From Prorocentrum cordatum (lineage: Eukaryota > Sar > Dinophyceae > Prorocentrales > Prorocentraceae): a stretch of DNA of 64,000 nucleotides. Below the pieces are notes generated by a model. The model worked only from the letters and a program-made list of their open reading frames with translations. It was not told the origin of the DNA and did no database searches. Below are positions 51,020 to 61,760 of this stretch, one piece after another (position 1 is the first letter of the stretch; the number at the start of each line of letters is the position of its first letter). The position numbers were made by a program, and so were the translations under genes. The DNA lies in NCBI GenBank assembly GCA_963575745.1, contig CAUYUJ010008569.1, positions 1-64,000 of the forward strand, written 5' to 3'.

Positions 51020-51535
51020 TGTCAGCCCAGCATCCAAAGTGGGGATGTGCCCTGCGAGACCCGATGGGGAAACGCATATCGAATGGCTTTCGGCCCATCC
51101 CGCCACCGTGCTTGCGTTGGGGGCCGTAGGCCCTTAGGACGTTCGTTGGGATGTCGCGGGGGGCCTTTCGGTCACCCCCCGCGGCGCTGCAGCGGGATCG
51201 GCTTTTTTGAGTGGGATGCACGGGGCCTTCAGCGTGGACAATTTAGCAGTATGTGGCCTGGCGACAAGGACCCTGACTGCGCGAAAGGAGCAAAACGAAG
51301 AACCGATCATGCGGATTCGGAAGTCGATTGTTTCGGTTATACACCAAGATATTGTTTACAAAGGGGGCCTTTTTCCGGCCCAAGCGATTGGCAAGCGGAA
51401 GAGTGGAACCAACGAGCATATTATGGATTGAATTCTGCAGTGACGGTGCAGACGGACGGGGGTAGTCTTACGACGCACGCCATCCGATTTGCTATGGTCG
51501 ACAGCGTTGGCTTACAGTTCTTCCCATATTGAGGA
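51020..51535 (+). other. Unassigned region with a + strand open frame ending at 51532
   Basis: The frame (287 codons from 50669) includes a repeat-derived first third. The later part (DPDCAKGAKRRTDHADSEVD, DWQAEEWNQRAYYGLNSAVT) has balanced composition unlike its surroundings, but no family was recognised. It may be an upstream piece of the adjoining helicase pseudogene. Confidence 0.35.
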
Positions 51536-54210
51536 TACAGTCTTGGATGTGGAGGCGCAGCTGGAGTACAACCGCTCGCTCATGGTAACCAGGGCGATCG
51601 GCGTGTAATTTGAGATTCGTCGATATGCACCGTCAGACAATTTTGCTTTTGGCATGGATATCCTTGAGTTGGAAAGGGCGGCCAGGTGCGTATAACATGC
51701 CATTATTCAGTACTGATGTTGACAACTGCCTTAGCGGCCAAGCTACTGGGAAGAGCTTCGTTTCGTCATGGACAAGATCTGGAAGGGACTTCTTGAGAAG
51801 GAGAAGGACATGGGGTGGACGCGCGACGTAGATTTCCAGGCAGCAGCGCTGCAGACCACCAACGCGTCAGCCCTGGACGGGAACACGATCCACAGTGCAT
51901 GCGGCACGGGCGCGGGCGAGACGGAGGGGCCGAGCGCGGCGGGCGACGGGGGCGCAGAGCCGGAGAGGAAGATGAAAGGAGATGGCCGCGCAGCAGACGT
52001 CACAGCGGAGTCGGCTGATCATCGACGAGGTGAGCATGGCGAGCGCGAGCTTTCTTGCAGAGCTCGATTCGCATCTGCGGTCGCGCGCGCCTGGACGTGC
52101 TGTTTTGTTGAGATTTCCATCAAGTGGAGCCGCCGTCGGGGACAGCAATCAATGCGCCGACCGCGTCGCGCCCGGAACGCGAGGAAGCGCGCGTCGGGCG
52201 CCGCGGAGGGCCGCGAGCAGCACATCTTCCGGGGGGGCAGAGGCGCAGGAGCAGAGCAGAGGATGGCGGAGTTGACGGATCGTAAGCACGTGGAGGACCA
52301 CGACGACTGGTTCCAGTGCAATATGACCCTCGGCGAGGAGCGCCGACAGAACGCGCGCGCAATTTTCTCCATGGGAGGCCAACGAATATGCCAGGGTCCT
52401 GGGTGCACGGCGCGCCGCAGTGCGTCGACGTTCGTTGCCGCGAGAATGTGGACGCCATCGCCGAATATGACGCGCAGGCGTGCGAGGCGTGCAAAGCGAA
52501 ACAAGAGAGGAGGAAATTCGTCGTGACGCCGCAGGAATTCGCGCGAATTCGGGGGGGTAACTTGCTGGAGCCGTCGCAGCGGGCGAAGGAGCGAGGAGAG
52601 CAGCTGCCCTGGGCCACAGCAAGAGATCGCCCGTGCCATGGGTGGGGCAGAGGCGGCCGTGCACGGTGGAGGACAACATGCGGTGCGATAGCTTGCCGGA
52701 GTAGCTACCTCCGGCGACGGGCACGCCCGTTCACTTGGGAGATACCTGGATCTGTCAAAGAGCAGCTTCTGCGGGGGCGCACGGCGACGAGTCATGGATG
52801 GGCGCTGCACGTGGACGAGGTCGCGGGAGATGAAGACGACGAGGTGTCGTTGCATTTGCCGAGAGTCATAGCGCTAGATCATCATGCGAAGGCCTGGCGC
52901 CTGCCAGGCTCGGGGCCGGGGCTGCGCCCGATTTCCCCATCAGCAGGTCGCCGGCGGTTCTTGGGCGGGCATCGGAAGCGTTTAGCTTTCAGTGCCAAGC
53001 GCGCTCAGTTCACAATCGCATCTCCCTTCGCGGCAACAGCGCGCGCCGCGCAAGGGCGAACAACGGGCGCATTCGTGGCTGACCTCGAGCGCGAGCTGGA
53101 CGTCGAGTCGCGCTGCCATCGCGCGCGCGGCGGCGAGACGACTCATTCATGTCCTGCCTTTCGGCAGGGCGCCGCGCAACGAAGGCGAGATGGCCGACGC
53201 GAAGACGCGGTCGCAGGTGCCCCGAGGGGAGGGCGTGGATTGGGGAAGGCGGGGGGCGGAACTAATGCCGCGAGGCCAGCGCGAGCGGCGCCGGCGGAGG
53301 CTGCTGGCAGAGGCGTTCGCGAAGTACGAGTTCCTGAGGAAGAAGAGGCCAGCCCGTTGCAACGAATGCGCGGCGGAGACGACAAGCGCGGGCGCGCAAT
53401 GGCGCAAGGCGCGCAGCGGGCGGGCGAGCAGAGCGGAGAAGGCGGGGCGAACGCGGCCAGTCGGCGATCGGGGTGATGGCGCAGCGGGCGGTCAGGAGGG
53501 GGGGGAAAGGATGCGGACCATTTATTGCTCGATGTGCCCACATGTGAAAGCCTGTAAGATCTCGCGCAGTGGCAGTGCAAAGTGGTACGACAGCTTCGGC
53601 ACAGTGCGGCGTTCGAGCGACAAGTGCCTGGCGCTGTTTGACGAGGAGGCGGCGGTGTCGGAAGCGCAGAAAACACAGCGCAGCGGGAGCGAGGTGCCTC
53701 GGAAATGCGCGGAGGAGCGCGACCTGTCCACGCGCCGGGCAAACAATCGCAAGCGAAAAGCAGGCGCGGAAACAAAGCCGCCGCTGCGCTGCGCGCCAGG
53801 ACGCGCGGGGCGACGTCCTCGGGCACGGGCCATTTGAACCCTAAACAAATGAAAGAGCATCGCGGGCGCAAAGGAGCAGAGTAATGCGTGGGCCATGTGA
53901 GAAGAAAGGCACCACCAGGACGCGGCGACGCGGCGAGGACGACAGTTGACGCGCGCGGCGCGCAGCCTGAAGCTCGCCTGGCAGGGCCACATCAGTAGCG
54001 CGCAGGAGACGGGACACTCGACGAGGGGAGTGAAATTAGCGTGCGCAGATTGCCAGGACCTCGGATTCACGGCGCGCAGTTGGCAGGCGTATCAGCGAAG
54101 CAGCACGGGCAAGAGAAAATTGTCGAACTCAGCGTTCTCCATGGCGGGTGGGAACGTCGCGCGCGCAGAGGAAAACAGAACCTCGAAGTGCCAGCTTTGC
54201 AGGTGATACA
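51536..54210 (+). pseudogene. Pif1-like DNA helicase, multiply frameshifted, with Cys-rich tail
   Basis: Pieces lie in order but in different frames. DVEAQLEYNRSLMVTRAIG (51550-51600), a stop, FEIRRYAPSDNFAFGMDIL. Degenerate Walker A QATGKSFV (about 51738-51762). LDGNTIHSACGTG (about 51874-51912), typical of Pif1 motif Ia. Walker B LIIDEVSMASASFLAELD (about 52012-52066). AEQRMAELTDRKHVEDHDDW (about 52252). NFLHGRPTNMPGSW (about 52355). ACEACKAKQERR, and FAATARAAQGRTTGAFVADL (about 53030-53090), matching the Pif1 motif with AHxAQG where His is Arg here. Cys pairs follow (CNECAA, CSMCPH, CADCQD, CQLC). Pif1 enzymes unwind DNA 5'-3'. At least four frame changes and internal stops show it is dead. 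A Helitron origin is possible, but no Rep domain is seen. Confidence 0.72.
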
Positions 54211-54269
54211 CGTTCGGGCGACTGTTTGGAAGATCGTTTCGGCAATGGCGGGGTAAGTGCTGAGTCCCG

Positions 54270-54384
54270 TGGAATGAGGGCCAGGAGGGGGAGGGGGGAG
54301 AGCGAGAGGGAGGACGGGGATTATGATCATGAGGATGCTAACAAGTAGGCGGCAGAGGAGGAGGAGGAGGAGGACGACGAGGAG
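54270..54384. repeat. GGA tract at the LINE2 3' junction
   Basis: Purine-rich GGA/GAC repeats into which LINE2 is inserted. Confidence 0.9.
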
Positions 54385-54398
54385 GAGGGGGAGGAGGG
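54385..54398. repeat. LINE2 target-site duplication, left copy (14 bp)
   Basis: GAGGGGGAGGAGGG directly before the T-run (the LINE2 poly(A) on the minus strand); identical to 60975-60988. The GGA context reduces its uniqueness. Confidence 0.75.
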
Positions 54399-54489
54399 TT
54401 TTTTTTGAGCTCCACGCTCTCCTCTGAGTCCTTAAAAGGATCTGACGCCAGCTACAACGAGGCGGTGCAGCAGGCCTGGTGAAACAAAA

Positions 54490-55330
54490 TTAGGCATACG
54501 TGTTGAAGCACTGCATCAAATTGCCGACATCAACCGTAACACCCGCTTTCTGCTGCCTATAATGCGGGTGTTTGCCTTTGCACAGGGCTTCCCAGCCGTA
54601 CTTCGCTGCGCGCGACGGAGGCGGCTGGCACTTGGCGGCTAGCCCGCGGACAGAGGCTCCGCTGGAATGCGCCTTGCACCTAGTGCATATAAATAAAACC
54701 GAGCCATCGGAGCAATCGAACGCAATCGCGCGGTGCTCGAGGGCGTCCTGACTGGACGCGTGAAGCCGCGAAACCTGAGAGCAGGCGCCTGGCGGGGGCC
54801 TACGCTGAGATCGCTTGCCTCTGAGGCAAACTGCACAGCGCCACACTCCAGACCACATTTCCCAGCGATGACCTGCGGCCACTGCTGCAGCGGCAGGCGG
54901 GGCTGGAATTCGCCCTACCTCAGAGAGGTCCAAGGTAGGCCACACATGCAAAACATGGGCCGCTAGCCTAATAGTCTGGCGCGCCTGCGCGACAAGCTTA
55001 TCAGCAGCAGCTAGCTTGTCTGGACAAGAAGGATGCAGATGCACGGCATGCTTCGCTGCAGCATCAGCGTGACGGTTGCCGAGGCGCCTCCAGCGCTCTG
55101 CAGCGTCGATACCCGCCTCATCCAGCTCCTTATGAGCTGCGACTCTAGTGCACGTGGAAGGCGAGATACCTTGGGCATAGAGTTGGAGGAAAGCCCCTGA
55201 GTAGGCCCTCTTCCCACACAGCTGCTCGGCCTTGGGCCGACAGGCCAGATTGACCACATTGCTGCAGTCAGAGAAACCTCGATGCAGGCCGACGCGAGCA
55301 CATTGGCCCAAGTCCAGCAGCTGAATTCGG
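54490..55330 (-). pseudogene. LINE2 ORF2, last segment: RNase H C-terminal half and Cys-rich tail
   Basis: Continues after a one-base frameshift near 55320. Reads LLDLGQCARVGLHRGFSDCS with the RNase H Asp in FSDCSNVVNLA, then RLGNRHADAAAKHA with the C-terminal Asp. The tail has CAVCLRGK and FICTRCKAHS. Ends NLMQCFNTYA and the stop at 54490-54492. Confidence 0.83.
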
Positions 55331-56792
55331 CCGATTGAGGCGTCTGAGGATATGGGGCCCACACGGGGGCCCGAAACTCGGCGACGGCCGACCCTTGGTC
55401 GTCGACCATCACCACACTGCTGCCAGCCCGAGAGAGCTCCCGAACAGTGTGACGGCTGCTCGAGCCGTCGATGAAAACGCTACCCCAAACTTCAATGCCA
55501 GGAGTAGCCCCAGAGGGCGACGAAACATATTGGTGGTGCCGCACAAGAAACGGGCCATTGTCCGTCTCAGTGAGGGGCCTGGGGTACCCGTCGGCGGGGT
55601 GGCGGAAAGCCCCTGAAATAAAAACGAACACAGCTTCCTCGTCGTCCTTAGCAGCTAAGGCTTCGGCTACAGTGCTAGCGTCCACTAGAGATGATCTAAG
55701 CTCAGCCACTGGCTCGTGGGGGCACTCCCACAACCGGTGGAAGATCGTGTCCGAGGCGCCACAGAACGGGCAACTGCCGTCCACGACGTAGCCTAAGCTC
55801 ACAGCACGATCTCCAGTGAAAATGGCTTCAGTGGCGAACGCTCTAATGTGGGCCTTCTGGAGGGCCGTGTATTTCTTGGAGGCCAGGGCCTCGCGCAGCA
55901 CATCATAGCATATCCTAGGTAGCACTCCCCTCTTTTCGGCGGAAAGGCGCTCCAACATCCTAAAATAACCGTCCTTGAGCAAGATCCTGAACAAGGCAGG
56001 CGAGAAGATGCCAAGAGGGATAGTGAAGCCACGGTCATCTCGCACCGTCATGAAGTTGTCCATGCACCAGCCCAGCCTAACCAGGGACATCCGAAGGGCC
56101 GACACGGGGCCCGCGACCGCTCTCCAGGAGCAGGCAGGGTTGGAGAACACAGCTTCCCACGCACGACGCAGCGAGGGAGAACCCAAACCCCAGGAGTAGG
56201 CCCCAGTCTGGGCCAGCCAGATCTCCTTGGACCAACGGAGGATGGGGGCGGTGGCAGTGCGCCAGCACGGATCATAATCGAGCAGCGCCGCCGTCGTCAG
56301 AGATCTCAACTGAGATCGAGGTCTGACCACCGAGAAAACTTGCCGACGGAGGCGAAGCAACTCAAGGCCGCTAGTGCCAGTAATTTCAGTGCCATACGAA
56401 GCCCCCGAGAGGGGCCCCGAGGAGAACACCCTGAGAACCTGCGGACGAGAGATAACTTTATTCTGACGTTTTAATCTCTTAGCCGCCCTCGCAGCCTTGG
56501 CGATGCGCATTTTAGACTTCACCGAGCGCCCCGCCACCCTAAGCGCGCGGCCAGCCGTGTAGTCAACGCCTAAGTTGACAGCACTCGACGTAAAATTACC
56601 TCCTAAATGCGAAATGTCAAATGAAACCTCATCCCCAAGGGCCTTCGAGGAAGCAGCAACAGCGGTCTTGTCCAGGGCGAGAGAACAACCGAAACAAGAC
56701 TCAACGATGGCGTGGAGCGCCTTGGCCCCTTCGACGATCGATTTGACTACGGTCCTATGGTGGCCCGTGCACGAGAGACCCTGGTCGTCAAT
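55011..56792 (-). pseudogene. LINE2 ORF2, segment after the amber codon: RT end, zinc motif, RNase H start
   Basis: Same frame as the segment upstream of 56793. Begins IDDQGLSCTGHHRTVV, the DD of the polymerase catalytic box, then SLALDKTAVAASSKALGDE and LGVDYTAGRALRVAGRSV. CPFCGASDTIFHRLWECPHE (about 55730) is the CxxC-H-C zinc motif. RNase H begins with WGSVFIDGSSSRHTV (Asp) and QSAEF (Glu). The frame is lost near 55320 and then ends at 55011 without meaning. Confidence 0.83.
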
Positions 56793-58055
56793 CTACACAT
56801 CGAGGTCGAGCCTGGGGATGGAGGGAAGGGAATCGCATCCGTCCTGGCAAAAGACCCGAATGAACGCGGTGGCCATCGAGCATCCTGCGATAACCTCGTT
56901 CAGGCAGAAGTAGGGGCCTTCCAGCCACCCTCCTAGACAGAGAAAGCGCCCACACCTGTAGGCATAAATGCAAAGACGGGCAATAGCGAGAGGGAATCCA
57001 TGTTTCTTGCAACGGACCTCGAGCTCTTTCAGACTGGTGTTCTCATAGAACCTGCGAAGATCGAAGAGAACAGAACATGAGGACTCCCCGGAGGCAAGAC
57101 CCGTGTCGGCGGTGACAGCTTGACGCCACACCACATCGGCAGCTCCGCGAAACCCACCAGCAGCCCAGTACCGTTTGGGGTGTTCTTGTTCCCAGTTCAA
57201 GGCAAAGGGCCGCCGACAGCGGCCCCAAACCCTGAACCAGGAGCAGAACACCCCAATCGGCCTGTAGCCACCAGTCGGCTTCGGCAGAAGCGCCAACGTG
57301 ACGACAGAGATCTGCGGAGGAAGGCAGCCTAGCGCTTCCATGACCGAAAAAATGGCACTGAGGCAATCAAGCGCAGCATCTGGCAACAGAGAGAAATGCT
57401 TGCAATGAAATCCGTCCACAGCCACGGCCGAAGACTCTTTGTAGGACTTAGAGATATCACGGATTTCGCTGGCCGTGGGTCGGGGAAGAGGCTCGATAAC
57501 CTGACCATCAAACTCGGCCCCTCGACCCTCACCCCATATGCTGCTGAACCTCTCTCCCTCGGCCTTGAGCAGGGAGAGAGGATCACTGACGACGCACCCA
57601 GCAGCAGAGAGAGTCGAAGAGGGGACCCACGGAACAGGATCTTTAATGAATCGATGAACCCTTTTAGCTCCCTGATTGATGCCTACATGCAGCCAAGCAG
57701 CCCAGTCTGATCGGCTCTTGGCGGCGTACTTGGCGCTGGCGGCCTTGACGGCCTCGTGAACCTGAGTGTGCAGATCAGCGAGCGACTCCACATCCCCACC
57801 TAAGCCAAGGGCGGAGACCTCCTGAGCCGCTCGCTTGAACAGCGGCTCGTAGTCTTCCACGGCGGCCGAGATGGTGGGCGGGGGCTCCGCCAACACGCAA
57901 CTGAGCCTGGCAGCAGTGGCGGCAGCGCCTCCGCGCCGAGCGTGCACGAAGGCGCGAAGCTGTTGCCCGAGCCAACGGATCGCGCGATGACCAGGATAAC
58001 GCACCCTACCATCCTGGCCCAAGATAGGTTTCCACACAAGCTGGGGACCCAAGCC
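56793..58055 (-). pseudogene. LINE2 ORF2, reverse transcriptase N-terminal and palm segment, ending in an amber codon
   Basis: Starts near LGPQLVWKPILGQDG after a frameshift. ALLPKPTGGYRPIGVF, motif A CSVLFDLRRFYE, motif B IAGCSMATAFIRV. It ends RLDLDV followed by TAG at 56795-56793; the next codons are IDD. The TAG therefore occupies the Tyr of a YIDD box and could arise from TAT or TAC by one substitution. Confidence 0.85.
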
Positions 58056-58063
58056 CCTGGCGC

Positions 58064-59515
58064 CTAACTTGGGATGGCAACACCCACCAGGGGAATAAGG
58101 TCACGTTCAGCGTGGTCAGCCCACTTCCTGTAGAGAGGGCCCAGAAGACGTTTGGCCCCCTGCCCGTCTCCATTCTGAAGACAACGTTCAGCCTCGGACG
58201 CCAGCGCAAGTTCCCCAGCCCAACAACTTTCTCTGGGGGCAGGGCCAAAGACAACCTGACACGGCAGAGGGGGAGGCTTCCTGAACGAGAGAGCGTGAAG
58301 CATCGCCAGTTTGGGGTGGAACACCAACTGGACGGGCCTATGGGGGGAGAGCTCCGTATCCAATCTCGTACCGACCGACTTGAGACCCTTCGCAAGACCG
58401 CCCGAACAAACGAAGTAGTCGAACGTCGTGGGAGGGCCCGCAGGATAGTGCGTAGCGACAACGGGGAAGATGAGGGAAGCCCTCAACTCAGACACAAAAC
58501 TGGACGACTCGAGCTCAGCAGGCTCTAGATTAAAGCCGGCACCGAGCACCCACGGCTGGCCGACAGCCGAAAGTTGCTCGCCGAGCCTCGCGAGCAGAGA
58601 CATATTATCATCGCTGAGGCCTTCTGAGTGGTGAAGGTAGGCAGAAACAACCAGGATGGGGGGGGTCCCAGGGAGGTGCGCAGAGCACGCGATGCATCGC
58701 CCAGGCGTCGTGATGGCACCCTCGACCTCCAGAAGCCCCATCCAGGAGCGCACGAAAATGGCAACACCCCCACTCGTGTCCTGCGCTTGGGTGGGGGTAG
58801 CAGGGGCCCAAACCGACTTCCATCCATGCCTAATGCACCAAGCACTGGCCTGCTCGATGTCCTCTTTGGAAATCAGACGGTGCTCCTGACCGAGCACAAT
58901 GTGGGCTGAGCAATCTTCGAGCAAACCCTTCAACGTACCCCAAGAGTTGGCATTAATGGTCTGACTCGTGAGTGGCACCAAACTGTCAGAGTTAGAGGCC
59001 GATGACTGCTCGCTGCCGACAAGAGGAGCAGGCACAGGCAGGCTGACATTGCTGACAGAGTGCGCTGTCGACTTGAAACAGTCAGAGGGGAGCTGCGCCC
59101 TCTGAGAATCCAAGGGTTCGAATTTGCCCTTGGAACATCCTGGCGTTAAATTTCCGAGCGCGACGAGCTCAACGTGGGGACGAGATCCCCCCTCCACGGG
59201 GGGGCAAACAGACGTGGCCACGTGCGGGACAGCCCCGACCGTGGCATATTTGCGCGCTGGCTTACCAAGGGAGAGAACAGGATACAAAACCCTTGGCATC
59301 GCAAAGTCCAGCAAAGACACAGGGGCAAAGATAGGGGTCCGCTCAGCCGTGCGACGAAGCGCTCCCCTCTTGCGGATGAGGGCAGCTTGCGCAACTGAGC
59401 GGAACTCCATGTGCAGAGGTATATAACGTGCTTCAACCCCCCCCCTGGAGGCAGCCTTCCGAGCGAAGGACCTGCGGACCCCAATCGACCGACGACTCGA
59501 GGAGGCGACGAGCAT
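58064..59515 (-). pseudogene. LINE2 ORF2, N-terminal extension and AP-type endonuclease
   Basis: 483 codons. The first 190 residues are Arg/Pro/Ser-rich and absent from LINE1. The endonuclease follows: NANSWGTLKGLLED, catalytic Glu in LGQEHRLISKED, SGGVAIFVRSW, VVSAYLHHSEG, then VLGAGFNLEP where LINE1 has GDFNLEP, so the catalytic Asp is Gly. TTFDYFVCSGG and SPHRPVQL complete the domain. The frame ends VGVAIPS and stop; the continuation lies one frame over at 58055. The ATG at 59515 is 23 nt after the ORF1 stop. Confidence 0.85.
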
Positions 59516-59538
59516 CAGGGCTGGCCTCCAGGGGATAG

Positions 59539-60821
59539 CTAATCTTTGACTGTGTGAGTGGCCGCGTCAACGCGGTCAGCGCGCTCACGAGCCGTGCCTG
59601 TCGTAGAAGGCGAGGTCGGAGCGGCTGCCGCAGCACCAGCTGCGCCTGACGAGGCTGCACCTCCTGGCTCCACCTCGGCCGCAGGCGGCGGGGCAGCACC
59701 ATCATCTCCTTCGGCGGGTGCACCAGCATCAGGAGGTTCCTCGAAGGGTGCTTCCTGCTCCACTCGAGGCCGCTTGGCCGCAAGCCTCTTGATGTGCTGC
59801 GCGTGGGCGGACTTGAGGTCATCGACCTTCTGCTTGGCCTCTGCGAAGAGGGTGCCCGCCATCGCCGTGAGCCCTGCCTTGAGCTGTTGCACACGTGACT
59901 CAATCTCGATGTTGTCGGACTCGTCCAGCTCCACACCGTCACACCTGAACAGGTCCGAAACGCTGATGTCGAAGACCTTCGCGAGACGCTCCTGATCCAT
60001 GATGTCCTCCAGAGCAAGCTTGACCGTGGACGTGGGTAACTGCTTGGGCGCCTCTTGTGACTCGACCAAGTCCTGCAAGAGAGTCGCATGCTCGCCTTCA
60101 GCATTGGTGAGCTCCGTGCGCAGCTCCAGCACCACAGTCTTCTGATTGTTGAGCTGAGCTTCGTACTGTTCGTACTTCTCAACTGCAGACTCCAAACGTT
60201 TGTTGATCCCATGCACCTTCCAATGGGCCCGATTGAGTCGAACCTGAATAGCTTCTTCTTGCTGCTTCGACGCGGTGAGGGCTTTGGCTGCGCGACGATG
60301 AGCTGCTGCGCCTGCAGAGTCTCCATCCTTTCGGCGAAGCCTGCCATGGTCTCGTACTCCGCGGCGGTGAACTTCGCTGCAGCAACACCAGGAGGAATGG
60401 GTAGGTGGCCTCCTCCCTTGGGGTAGCCGCCTCCAGCTCCTTTCTGTAGCTGCCCTGCGTCGCCGCCGCCTGGACCCTTGCCCCACGTAGCGCCACCGTT
60501 GAGCTGCCCGTAGCCGAACAACTTACGCGCTGCATCTCCAGACCATGCCGAAGTGGAATCTTGCGTGTAGGCTCCACAATGTTTGCAATAATAGAACCGA
60601 GCGGCGTTCTTGGCGCAACCACAGGCCTGGCACTGCCACTTCTTGCCAGGCAGCTGGTTGGCGGCCTGATCCTGCACACCGCCGCCGCCCTTGCAGAACA
60701 GAGGACCAGGCACAAGAGGAGGCCAAACATCGCTGTAAGACAAGCCTTTGCCCCCGCCTTTTGCCTTGCCCCACGCCATGCCGAAAGGGTGGCTCTCTGG
60801 ACTGACCAACGACCAGCGCAC
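59539..60821 (-). pseudogene. LINE2 ORF1 protein: RanBP2-type zinc finger and coiled coil, one frameshift
   Basis: Two overlapping frames. The first (from 60821, or the in-frame Met at 60779, MAWGKAKGGG) has the finger WQCQACGCAKNAARFYYCKH with its last Cys one residue on, a Gly-rich linker with GGGYPKGGGHLPIPPG, and AERMETLQAQQLIVAQPK. Near 60285 the frame shifts to ALTASKQQEEAIQVRLNRAH, a long coiled coil (ESAVEKYEQYEAQLNNQKTV), a middle acidic part and an Ala/Pro-rich C-terminus ending at 59539. Same layout as LINE1 ORF1, with a finger further from the N-terminus. Confidence 0.8.
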
Positions 60822-60952
60822 AGCCTAGCCGTGGTGAACGCTGCGATGCGTGGGGCGGACCACGCACCGCTCAGCCTGGGGCGAACCAGGCGAAAGATGA
60901 AAGCTGGCCGCGGACTAGCGGTATCCACTTTATTCCCAGGGGAAACCAAAAC

Positions 60953-60974
60953 CTTGAGCCAAAATGGCTACGGA
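60953..60974 (-). other. Spliced leader at the LINE2 5' end
   Basis: The minus strand reads the complete 22-nt dinoflagellate leader (core GTAGCCATTTTGGCTC), directly adjoining the TSD. A single copy. Confidence 0.95.
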
Positions 60975-60988
60975 GAGGGGGAGGAGGG
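60975..60988. repeat. LINE2 target-site duplication, right copy (14 bp)
   Basis: GAGGGGGAGGAGGG, identical to 54385-54398. Confidence 0.75.
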
Positions 60989-61085
60989 GGACAAGGACGA
61001 GGAAGAGGAGGAGGAGGAGGGGGAGGAGGATGACGTGGGAGAAGGACAAAAATGGGGTTGAGGAGGAAGAAGAGGAGAAAGAGGA
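60989..61085. repeat. GGA tract at the LINE2 5' junction
   Basis: Continuation of the purine tract split by LINE2. Confidence 0.9.
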
Positions 61086-61119
61086 TGAGCATACCTTGGT
61101 GTGGCTCTCATATCGTCAC

Positions 61120-61188
61120 GTATCGAATGGCCGTCGGCCCATCCGCGACCGTGCCTGGGGTGTGCGTGAAAGGCCATTCGGATGAGTG
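61120..61188. repeat. Inverted repeat TCGAATGGCC...GGCCATTCGGA
   Basis: CGAATGGCC (61125) and GGCCATTCG (61171) face each other; part of the block resembles 51075-51112 (TCGAATGGCTTTCGGCCCAT). Confidence 0.65.
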
Positions 61189-61189
61189 A

Positions 61190-61760
61190 CAGGGTCTCGT
61201 GGAAGACTTCCCTGGGGATTTTAATAACAGTTTTGTGGCCCCTTGGGGGCCTCCTGGGAACCTCTTTGGGGCCTCTTCGGGGTTTTTTCTGCAAAATTAT
61301 TGGGTGCAGCTCGGGGCCGAAGGCTGGAACTTTCTGTTCGGATTCCCCCTTTTTTTCTTGAGCCGTTTTGGGGCTGCTTTTAACGTATGTGGGACCTCAT
61401 GGGCCGTTGTGGTACCTTTTGAGGCCGTTTTGGATCCCTCTTGTTAGCCGCTTGGGGGCACTTCGGGCAGGTATTGGCGGCCTCGTGGGCCGTCGGCGAT
61501 TCTGCGAAAGTCCAAGAGGCGAACATGCTAAACGCATACGTTTGCCGAATGGGAAAGGACGATGTTTGCCTCTTGGGGCCCCCTCCAGGCGGATTCCTGG
61601 AGGCGTCTTGGAGCATATTCGGGGCATCTCGGGCCGTTTGGACGCAAACTTTAGCGGTTTGGAAAAATCTTTCGGCGACCCGGAGGTCGCTTGGACCATC
61701 TTGGGAGCATCTTGGTGTTTTCTTGGCCCCTTTTCGGGCCTTGTATGCTCCCATGATGCG
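61190..61760 (+). repeat. Family G repeat, copy with the CCAAGAGGCGAACATG block
   Basis: GGGGCCTCTTCGGGG-type units and CCAAGAGGCGAACATGCTAA at 61512, colinear with 42430-43000. Confidence 0.75.

Larger units (their letters stand above)
54399..60974 (-). mobile_element. LINE2: full-length non-LTR retrotransposon with spliced leader and poly(A)
   Basis: 6.58 kb on the minus strand. Sense order: spliced leader (60974-60953), 5' UTR, ORF1 (RanBP2-type zinc finger and coiled coil), 23 nt, ORF2 (endonuclease, reverse transcriptase, RNase H, Cys tail; stop at 54490), 3' UTR and an eight-A tail at 54406-54399. A 14-bp TSD flanks it. Related to LINE1 along its whole length but clearly diverged. Broken by frameshifts near 60285, 58065 and 55320, an amber codon at 56793-56795 and a lost endonuclease Asp. 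Confidence 0.9.

Noticed and set aside
51981-52275. Short + strand frame with IIDEVSM as a standalone gene
   Set aside because: It carries only the Walker B segment; the neighbouring frames contain the preceding and following motifs of the same helicase, so it is a pseudogene fragment.
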